Shown: positions 55,699-64,000 of the stretch, one piece after another
How positions within the stretch are numbered: position 1 is the first letter of the stretch
Layout of the letters: each line of letters opens with the position of its first letter
Assembly: GCA_963921825.1 (NCBI GenBank)
Contig: OY997595.1
Coordinates: 20,267,228 to 20,331,227, forward strand
Length of the DNA stretch: 64,000 nucleotides
Origin: Erodium maritimum
Taxonomy: Eukaryota > Streptophyta > Magnoliopsida > Geraniales > Geraniaceae
Direction of reading: 5' to 3'
Program-made: the position numbers and the translations under genes
The notes under the pieces: generated by a model
The model's database searches: none
Told to the model about the DNA's origin: nothing
Seen by the model: only the letters and a program-made list of their open reading frames with translations

Positions 55699-56086
55699 AG
55701 CTTTGAATTATGTGGTCTTGAGTTCAAACTATATCTCTCCTAATCCTATGGTCTACCAAGACATAAGGGAATCACATGCTTTTGTCTTGTAACCAATCAA
55801 CACAAATTGGCTATACTGTCTATTCCTCGAGTAACATGTTGGCCTACCAAAGTTTGAGAATTCAAGGCTTCAATCCAGTGGATCACCTGATTAGATGTCA
55901 TGTATGTGTAGTACTGAATCATCTTCGCTCTCAATTGTGTGGCTTGAAGTTCTGAACATATATCTTTAGAGAATCACATGGGTTTGTCTTGTAACCAATC
56001 AACACAAAGATGGGGACTGAAGTCAGGTCCACTTACTGGTTGAGTAACATGTTGTCCAACCTAAGTTTGAGAATTCAAACCAACGG
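55699..56086 (-). promoter_or_regulatory. Duplicated promoter module of SAUR gene 2
   Basis: Two units, about 55699-55872 and 55929-56086, share AATT.TGTGG, AATCACATG, TTGTCTTGTAACCAATCAAC, GAGTAACATGTTG and AAGTTTGAGAATTCAA in the same order. Each contains an E-box-like CACATG, a CCAATCA and a TGTC core. SAUR gene 1 has one proximal equivalent. Doubling of the module plus the better TATA box suggests gene 2 may be expressed more strongly or differently; this is inference. Confidence 0.75.
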
Positions 56087-56197
56087 TTTATAGTTGAGTA
56101 GTCATATTGTTAATATAAATGCCAGAAGTATATAGACATAGCATGTTTTGAGTGGCCACAGAAATTGGAAGACAAATCCATGTGATTGTGTCATGAG

Positions 56198-56533
56198 CTA
56201 TGCCTTGATAAGGCCCCATCCCAGTTTATATGATTCTGAAGAAATCCAAGTATTTCTTTGGCACTGTGGTCCCTCTTGGGCATGTTTTTTTATTAATCTG
56301 AAGTAAATATCATACAAGTCAAGACATTTCATGCAATTTGGGTAGGAAATGGGAGCACAGTCTGGTGCAGGAGAGTCCTCTCCGGTAGTCACGATGGTAG
56401 GAAGATAAGGATAGCCTGGACAGATGATAGCATTGCTTTGATGCACGATGCAATAGAAAGGGAAGGGGTTTGTGATATCTCTGTTTGGGACTTGAGAAAC
56501 ACAACTTGCCATTTGAACTGCAGCAATAAACAA
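56198..56533 (-). other. Open frame of 111 codons, not recognised
   Basis: Begins MFIAAVQMASCVSQVPN and is rich in Cys and Pro (nine Cys), with a hydrophobic start that could be a weak signal peptide. I match it to no family. The DNA is host-like and not part of any LTR recognised here. It could be an exon or relic of a secreted or receptor-type protein, or chance. The start codon is not supported by any other signal. Confidence 0.2.
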
Positions 56534-56539
56534 TTTGCT

Positions 56540-57742
56540 GAGGCATGGTTCTGAAACCTCCCGACTCTCCGGTACCTCTCCCCCTTTCGTCCCTTCCGTC
56601 TCCTTTCTCTCACCACTCTGGCCCTATTTTTTCAAAAATTTCGTTTGAAATCTCCTTTTATCCTTTACCTGTGAGAAGCTCTTCGCTCTTTTCTGTTCTT
56701 TTGGCCCTATTTGTCGTGGTTTTCTCCCTGACAAACTCAGCAAGTCAAAGAAAAAGTTCAGCATTGTTCTGCTAATGTAGTCTTCTCCATGCATTGTTCT
56801 AAGATGGGTTCTAAGAATCTCATTGTAGACTTCTCACCAGTCTACTCAGCAGGTCTGTGGCCCCTCTCCAGGAGACAGTCCCTCACCTGCCCTCTGCTCG
56901 CTTGTCATTCAAGGATGCTTTATTAGGTTCAGCCAAGACACCTGCTCCAGCTCCAGCCCAAATTACTGTTCCCGTTTTCAGATCAACCATCTCTTGCTCT
57001 GGCTCCCCCAACCTTCTGTAAGAGTTTGTATCTGATCTTCCTGAGTTTCTAGAATCCTATATTCTTCCACCCAATTCATGACTTTTTAAAATATTCTCTG
57101 TTCGTGATATCATCAGATAGACACTCCTCGGAATCCCTTTCATATTCATCTTCACCTGTAGGTAAGTCAACAGTATTAGCAGTATTGGTAAATGCAAGGA
57201 AATTGTTTAATTGTTTATTGTCACTGGGATCGTTATCATCATCTGACATAAATGTTGTTGCTATATCTGTGATTGGATATTTTTAGTCACGGTAAGATGT
57301 TAACAAGGATGTTAGCAGGCATCATTGTGGAACCTGTGAAGATCTAGTAAAAGTTGTCAACACAGAATGTCATTGACAGCAATAGAAATTAGCCGACCCT
57401 AGGGAACGTGCTTCCCCACGCGCCCGTTTTTGGTCTTCATTCTCGGCGATTGCTTCGTGCTTCCGGATTCGTTGTTCTCTTTTCTGGCTAGAGTTTCCTT
57501 GGTCGGAATCGCAGATTCAGAAGAAGAGACGAGCCGCCGTCAGAGTCCTCCTATGTGGGCTAGATCGGAGATCGGAGCTGGCTCAGGTCCGGTGAGCGAA
57601 GAGATCGTCTTCTTCAAATCACGAATCTAAACTTTCGATCGATTTACAATTGGAGTATTTTCATCTCGAGGCTGACCTGACCTCTCTAAGAGTCGGTATT
57701 GCGACTGCTGATTACTGGAATCCTCTCCAAATTCCGGTGAGA
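56540..57742. other. Host DNA, possible gene or LINE relics
   Basis: A frame near 56912-56990 reads FKDALLGSAKTPAPAPA, faintly like the start of LINE ORF1 proteins, without longer support. The 57380-57742 part is GC-richer with a leader-like look and a donor-like CCGGTGAGCG near 57590. Nothing can be named with confidence. GTTCG at 57743-57747 is the left target duplicate of the solo LTR. Confidence 0.3.
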
Positions 57743-57747
57743 GTTCG

Positions 57748-60297
57748 TGTAAGACCCGCTTCCGGTCGAACCGATGACTCAAGAAGTCACTCGGGACTTT
57801 TCCGGAACCCAAACGAATTAGCCATTATCACGGTTGTCTTCAGGGGAGAAATCCCTTTCGTTTGAATATAATATTGGATAAAGTCAATTTTGGTCAAAAC
57901 GAGACTTTTATCGACTAAAGCATTATTTTTAAAGTGCTGGAAATTATTTTGGAAAATTAATTGACCTAGGTGGACACTTGTCTTCTTTTGGTTGAAAGAG
58001 AGAAAAAGGGATAGTCATAGTCCCTTTTACCCTCCCAAAAGCTACTACAAGGGAATCTAGCTCAAGGGCTTTTAGGTCATTGCTACATCTAGGTATTATA
58101 TGTGATTGGAGAAGCAAAATCAATTCATTTTATCTTGGTGTAGCCGAAACTTAGAGGAGAAGCAAGGGAGAAGAGCTCCCATGGAGGCTTGAAGGAAAAT
58201 CAAGGAAGAAGAGTCCACTTGGAGTCTTCCTCTAGCCATCCACCCTCAAAACCACTAGCATCTTCTTCATCTCAACATTCTACAGGTAATGGAACTCTCT
58301 AATCCTCATTTCTCTTCATCTATCTTCATGGGTTTTGGGTGAAAATTGCTAGATGATGTTGGGTTTGAGTAGAAATGGTGGGAGATGTTGTTGATGAGAA
58401 GCTTTGTTGGATTTTTGTTGAGAAATCATTGGTTTGTTGGAGCTTTTGAGTTGAGTTTGATTTGATGAATCATTGGAAACTTGTTTGTGTGTTGATTCTT
58501 ACCATGGGTAGAGGAGTATTGAAGGATTTGGACTGTTTTGGGAGTTGGAAGGGGTAAAATTCTAGGTTTGAAGGTGGTTTTTCGGAGATTTGGAGCTGGA
58601 GGTTGAAGAAGGGCGAAACTACCCTGGTGCGCCACGGATCCGTGACGGATCCCGTGACGGGCGACGTCACGGCTCCGTGAGGGAGTCCGTGACGGCACTC
58701 GTCACGGCTCCGTGACGGTAACCGTGAGGGTTAACGTCACGGATCCGTGACCAGGTCCGTGGCAGACCAGGGTGGGGGTTTCTTGGGGGTTTCTCGAAGG
58801 TTTTGCACCTTGGTTTTGAGCTGAACTTTGGAAGGGTTTTGGGAGCCTTTCTTGCTGTTTAAGTGGAGCATAATTATCATTTCTTTGTGTCCAAGACTTT
58901 GGGGATCGAGCTAGAGGAGCAAGGATCACGCCGAGACCCGAGTGAAGAGCGAAGTGGTGATCACCGGGCTTCATCAAAGTGTTGAAGAGGAGGACCTTGA
59001 GGTAGGGAAAGCCTTAACCTCTCGTTATGATGCTTAGTATGCATGTTAGGTTAATAAAATTGGAAAAGGTCCTAGAAATGCCTATAGGATGCGAATAACT
59101 AGCTTAATCGTCTTTCAATTTCTAATAACCGGAGGTGTCTAGTGGTGACCGATTAGGATGCCATTCACTAGTGTAATTCGCTTTCAATACTTGGGAATTG
59201 ATTGGCTGGTAGAGGAGCCTTGGCAAAGCCCTCGGATTAGTTGCGTGTTAGGATCACATGCTTGGTTGTTGATTGCTTAGTGGATAGGCTAAAGAGTCTA
59301 ATGAAACTAGTGGATTTGCATGTGTAAATGCTCTTTTGAAGGTTTTTATGATTAGTTGATTCTACTCGTACCTGCTCGTTGATTGTATTCGAATGATTAC
59401 TTGATTTACTTGAATGGTTGTTTGGAGCATCGAGTATGACTGGTTGTACCGAGCGGTGCAATCAGGTGATCGATGCCCCGGTGGTTCGAAACTGGTAAGT
59501 GAACGGTAAGTTGGGATTGTGTGATTGGTGTGCTATGTTTGCGTGATACGTGTACTGCTTGTTGTGGTGAATTGGTGATGTGTGAACCATGTGTGGAATT
59601 GAATTGGTGGTTGTTGAGCTTGTATTATTTCGTGTTCGGTTGAGTGCATATTCAATTATTAACTGCTTATTATTAAATTGTCCAAGTGTGTGCTCCCTAT
59701 GGAAGTAATACCTTGGTTCCCAAGGACATAAAATCACTTGGAGACGTTTCTGAGAATCCCGATGATAAGCGCCCCGAAGGGTTGTTTCCGGTCGCCTCAA
59801 TGTTATGCGTCTCCTCTGGATTTGAGGGAAAATCCGAGAGGACACATTATGTGGATCGGAGGGTGGAGACTTCATGTGCCACGGCATTGGTTGATTTATC
59901 TATTACCTGTGTTTGTTAAGATGTTTTTGGTTGGCTTTATTGTTGATCTTATTGAGTTGAAGGTCCATCTTGTTATGTGTTTTCCCTACTGAGCGCAAGC
60001 TCACCCTTACGAGTTTATTGTTGTGTTTACAGGCTTGATAGAGGATTAGAGGCTTGGGAGCTTCTCGATGTGGGTGTCCTTAGAGATTTCGTTTTTACCT
60101 TTATTTCTGTTGAACCAAATTTTGTGGAGATGTATTATTACACCCCTGGAGGGTTATTCTTGTTTTAAACTAGATCATGTGGATTGGAGCTTTTCTATTG
60201 GAGGTTTTCAGGATTTAAATGTTGTTTTATTATTTTATTGTCTTCTATTACTCGTCATGCCTCGAGTCCGGGCGATAACCGGATTTGGGGCATGACA
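57748..60297 (+). mobile_element. Solo LTR, Ty3/gypsy type, target duplicate GTTCG
   Basis: TGTAAGACCCGCTTCCGG at 57748 to GGGGCATGACA at 60297, 2550 bp, with GTTCG on both sides (57743-57747, 60298-60302). The first half resembles the Tekay-type LTRs, including the GTCACGG/CCGTGAC block (58625-58765); the second half resembles the LTRs of 45466-53677 (59030-60297 against 46740-48015). It therefore looks like a recombinant of two LTR types. Hairpin TGAGCGCAAGCTCA at 59990 and acceptor-like GTGTTTACAGG follow the family plan. Confidence 0.88.
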
Positions 60298-61113
60298 GTT
60301 CGTTGGTGGCCTCAGGTTCCTAGCTAGTCCTCAACATCTCCGTCGGTGAGAGCAGTGATCGTCTGACACGCGCAGCTCTCCGTGCAGTCCCATGTTCACG
60401 GTATCAACTGTAGATTGCCTGCTACGTGATTGTGAGAGGCGACAAGGCTACCTTGGTCAGGTTTTGGTGGAGGACTGCTGGAGTCGCCGCCGGTCTGTTC
60501 CATCGGGTCTATGGTGGGATTGGTGTGTTTGTGATTGAATCACAGAGCCAGGTTTGTGTATCAAATACTGGGTTCATTTGGAGGAGGTGGGCTTCGGTCA
60601 AACCAGAGGTATCGAACCTGTTGAGGTTATTTGTTGATCAATTGTTGTGTTTAACAATTTGATTTCGCTACTTGCACATGAGACAAACACAGCTCCTCTC
60701 CTTTGCTTTGTTTTTCTCGGTAATGTTGACAATTTTAGAGCAATATTGCTCCATCATTGCTCAATCACATGCAGGGTTCGTGGACTCATCTAGAGACAAG
60801 GGTGTGCAGAAGAATGGGCGACAGAAGAAGGGACGGCGTGACGGTGTGAAAACTATTCTGGCGACGGAGGCTTCACCTAGCAACAATGAATCCCTTGTTA
60901 GCTCCTGCAAGGAGACTCTCCCTCCGGTTGCTGCTGTTGCTGCTCATGGTCGAAAACGAAGGAGGAGGCGATCGTCTGGTGGGGGGTCTGCTCGGGTTGC
61001 AGCATCTGATCTTGATGCAGTGCTTCTGATCGGGTTGCAACATATGTTACAACACTTGTTGCTTCACGTTCAAATAAGACGGATTCAGGAAGAACTCGTA
61101 CAAAGACACAGGA
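60298..61113 (+). other. Host DNA with open frame and possible SAUR scrap
   Basis: A frame from the ATG near 60675 stays open for about 145 codons with a hydrophobic start (LLSFALFFSVMLTIL), a basic run GRKRRRRRSSGGG, and no recognised domain. Near 61068-61095 GTTCAAATAAGACGGATTCAG matches the SAUR gene 1 segment at 36428-36448 with two or three differences. The DNA is cut by the next LTR at 61114; CAGGA (61109-61113) would be the target duplicate. Confidence 0.35.
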
Positions 61114-63892
61114 TGTAAGAACCGCCCCCGGTTGATCCCGGTCGAACCGGTGATTTTTGGCGAATGTTGATTTTCCGCCGAAAAAGTCAACCGATGACTC
61201 CGGGAGTCATTCGGGACCTTTCTGGGACCCAAAAAGCTTAGCCTTCGTTACAGTTAGCTTAGTTGGGTTATTTCCTTTCAAATGACACCTTTTGTGAAAA
61301 AGTCAAACCCGGGTCAAACTAGGTCGAATTTGGAGTATCAACGAATAAATATATTATGAGCTAAGATATTTTGAGTAGTAGTGGGCCCCACATGGACACA
61401 TATCCATGTTTTCTTGGAGGAGAAGAAAAGTGGGAAATAAGACCAATTGGTCCCCACTTGTGGACAAAAGGGAGAGAGAGACTAAAGGACGAAAGGGACA
61501 TTTCCACCTTGAGGATAAGACCACATGGGGCAACAATTCAGCCCATTTTCTTCATCTTGGCTGAAACCTCCATAGCTAGAGAGAGAAGTTGAAGCTCCAT
61601 TGCTTGAAGAAGAAGAAAGGTAGGAAAAGGGAGCTCCTTAGGGTGATTTCCAACACTATTCTTCTCCAAAACATCATTTTCCTCTTCATTTCTCCATTTC
61701 TAAGGTAAATCTTCAAACTAAATTCATTTTTATGGAGTTTGGGTTTATGGGTTTTCTAAAAAATGACATGAAATGGCCTTAGGCCTTAGAGATTTAAGGT
61801 TCTAAGTGTTCAATTAGATGAGTTATGGAGAAAGTATAGATTAATGATGAAGTTTCATGAGTTTTGGTGGCTTTTGATGAAACCCACCATGGGTCTTGAA
61901 ACTTTGGAGTGTTTGAGGTGAAATTTGAAGTTTTAGAGCTTAAAAATGGTGATGTGGAGAACCTATAACTAGTTAGGAACTTGTTGGGAGAAAGGAAGTA
62001 TTTTTCCGGCGACCAGAGGTTCGCCGGAGCTCCGGCCGGTCGCCGGAATCTGGCCATCGGAGGAGGAGAGGACCGGCCCTAGTCGGCCACTTTTGGACCG
62101 TGGCCGGTCCGGTCCGGCCACCCACGACCATGTGTGGCTGTGGGGCCCACATGGCCGGGACTTGGTGGTTTCGTACTTGGACGGTCTTGAGTTAACCCCG
62201 GGACGTTAATTTCACACCCGGAACGAATTATGGAGGTGATTCGTGAAATTTCGGGAAAAACGTTTAGAAACTTTAATTGCGAATTTAGAGCGCTCGGACC
62301 TCGGAATTTAATTCCGTCAAGTGCGTTGGAACAAGTAAATTTAATTATGAACGATTGAAATGAAAAGGGAAATTTTCGGAGTCCCGAGAGACGTTTTCCC
62401 GATTCCGGGCCCATTTTGACAAGTTGAGCAATTGGGAGTTAGTTTGGGTATTTCTCTCTTTAATCCACACTTGAATTAGCATTAGTTCTAGTATTACTTG
62501 TGACCTTAGACTTCGTTCCCGAGCACGGCGGAAGAGACTTCTGGGCGGCTCTCGAGTGACTAAGTGTTTGGATAGCATTTGAGGTAGGGAAGAGTAGTAA
62601 TTACCGCTTTTAATTAAAGAATGTTAATAGTATGCATATAGGACGTTAATAACCGGAAAAGTCTTAGCTTGCGTATAGGATGTGATTAACTAGAATAACC
62701 GCTTTCAATTATGGGAATTGTCGTGCTGTAGAATCACATGTGGCCATGTCGGGCCTTAGGTTTGTGTGTTGGTTGTGTTTGATTGTGGTTATTAGTCCTT
62801 AAATGTCAATGAATAGTATAGTCTTTGGTTAATTTAAGAATCATAGTATGCTATATGACTTACGATGAACGTGATATGGATTGTTGTCTTGTAATATGAT
62901 TGATTGAATGAATGTGACGAATGTGATATGGATTGTTGTCTCGTGATATGATTGAATGAATGAATGTGATGAATGCATTATGAATTGTTGTCTTTTGATA
63001 AGATCGGGTGAATGATAGACCGATGTGGTGTGCTTGGTAAGTTATGTCGAAAGCTTGATGGTATGATAAGTTCGGTGAACATGTTTGGTATGGTATTGTG
63101 CGGTGTGACTTGTACCCCGTGCGACAGGAGGATACCCGACCGAGGTATGTGCCGGTCCGGTATGTGTGTGATGTATTGTTTGCTTACCCCGATGTGCGTT
63201 ACCGGGAAAACATCTAGGCCGATGTGCGTTTCCGGTATGGTGTATTATTTGCTTACCCCGATGTGCGTTACCGGGAAGACATCTAGGTCGATGTGCGTTT
63301 CCGATATGATGTATTGTTTGCTTACCCCGATGTGCGTTTCCGGGAAGACATCTATACCGATGCGCATTCTGGTATGATGTATTACTTGTTTCATCCCGAT
63401 GCTGTGTGTCCGGGAAGACATCTAGGCCGATGGTGTATTCTGGTACGATGTATGTATTTCACCCCGATGTGCGGTTCCGGGAAGATATCTAGACCGATGT
63501 CGTGTTCCAGTACGATATGTTGAGTTATGAGTGATGTACAGAGTGTCATGGTGTACTTGTCTTATGTCTGTATAATGTCGGTTTGAGTGTTGTTGTAGTT
63601 GGTATTGTAAGGTAACATTTTGTTGTCGTGTGTTTCTCTAGCCGGTTCTGTTGTCGATAATGTTATTCATGTTGGTTAGGGTCTGAGTTGTCACTTACTA
63701 GTATGAATTATTGATCGAGCAATTGTGTTGTTAGTGCAGGAGTCTTTCCCATTACTACTTTTTCCTACTGAGCGAAAGCTCACCCCTTCTGTTTTACTGT
63801 TTTTATAGGTTTTGATTGTGAGTCGGTTTAGAGGACGTCTCAGAGCTCGGGAGTTCATCGAGAGTCCGAGGACTTATCTTTAGTAGAGAGGT
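61114..63892 (+). mobile_element. Ty3/gypsy LTR, cut by a second element
   Basis: Begins TGTAAGAACCGCCCCCGG and follows the LTR at 1431-3728 in plan: GTTGATTTTCCGCC leader, donor-like AAGGTAAAT near 61702, a CCGG-rich palindromic block (62000-62130), the 'gaggtaggga' block near 62580, a 69-bp array (63165-63520), hairpin TGAGCGAAAGCTCA at 63769 and acceptor-like TTTTTATAGGT. About the last 200-300 bp are displaced by a minus-strand LTR starting at 63893. Whether it is a 5' LTR or a solo LTR cannot be told. Confidence 0.8.
63165..63520 (+). repeat. 69-bp tandem array in LTR
   Basis: About five units of CCCCGATGTGCGTTACCGGG, AAGACATCTAGGCCGATG and TGCGTTTCCGGTATGATGTA at 69-bp spacing, related to the array at 3085-3475 by about three bases in four. 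Confidence 0.85.
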
Positions 63893-64000
63893 TGTCACGC
63901 CCCAAATCCGGTTTTGACCGGACTCGAGACGTGAACTAAAACAATAACAATTTTACTCGAAAATAAAGCAAACAAGTCTCAATCTCAAAATTTTAAAACT
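63893..64000 (-). mobile_element. Start of a minus-strand Ty3/gypsy LTR, runs off the window
   Basis: TGTCACGCCCCAAATCCGGTTTTGACCGG is the reverse complement of the common LTR tail and matches 31663 onward. The preceding five bases, GAGGT, should recur at its far end outside the window. Confidence 0.8.

Noticed and set aside
60672-61118. Frame with hydrophobic start and basic Arg run as a real gene
   Set aside because: No recognised domain, and the frame runs a few bases into an LTR; kept only as a low-confidence note.

Overview
The window looks like nuclear DNA of a flowering plant, probably a eudicot; the species cannot be read from it. It holds two intact intronless SAUR (small auxin up RNA) genes with plant-type TATA boxes and leaders, in a landscape made almost wholly of LTR retrotransposons nested in one another. 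Nearly all long reading frames belong to retroelement fossils or to LTR DNA. I see no rRNA, tRNA or CRISPR locus.

Layout. 1-3728: 3' part of a reduced Ty3/gypsy element with its 3' LTR. 3729-3876: a strip of host DNA matching the upstream region of the first SAUR gene, followed by a LINE-like tail. 4020-13260: two Ty1/copia bodies in tandem sharing one LTR. 13261-34702: a minus-strand, gag-bearing but pol-poor Ty3/gypsy element, its 3' LTR split by a full-length plus-strand Ty3/gypsy chromovirus (Tekay/Del type, 14271-26463, 5-bp target duplication). 34703-37561: host DNA with SAUR gene 1 (36390-36653). 37562-44777: a solo LTR with perfect target duplication AATCT, carrying inside it a second solo LTR (39378-42451, duplication ATTGA). 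44778-45465: a decayed DUF4283/LINE-ORF1-like fragment. 45466-53677: a non-autonomous Ty3/gypsy-type element with two LTRs and duplication GGTGT. 53678-57747: host DNA with a LINE-like tail, a tandem repeat split by a foldback MITE, SAUR gene 2 (55299-55562, minus) and its duplicated promoter. 57748-60297: another solo LTR (duplication GTTCG). 60298-61113: host DNA. 61114-64000: a large LTR cut by the start of a minus-strand LTR that leaves the window.

How the parts relate. The two SAUR genes converge and differ at 6 of 87 residues; their 5' and 3' flanks are also homologous. With the elements between them set aside they lay about 3 kb apart, so this is a small SAUR cluster stretched by retrotransposons. 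The Ty3/gypsy copies are relatives: an autonomous-type chromovirus plus reduced partners with the same LTR plan (TGTAAGAACC or TGTAAAACCC start, ...TTTGGGG(C/T)(A/G)TGACA end, initiator-Met type primer site).

The most unusual signal is structural. The tandem repeats and conserved blocks in these LTRs and leaders are repeatedly short stem-loops whose stems change on both sides while the loops stay recognisable: C(UNCG)G tetraloops, GNRA-loop hairpins just upstream of the LTR tail, a CACGAGAA-loop array, and ACCG...CGGT hairpins with a GAGGATT-like loop, partly in arrays of the same 69-bp period. I read this as selection on RNA structure in a retroelement family; that reading is inference. Identity and age figures are by eye.
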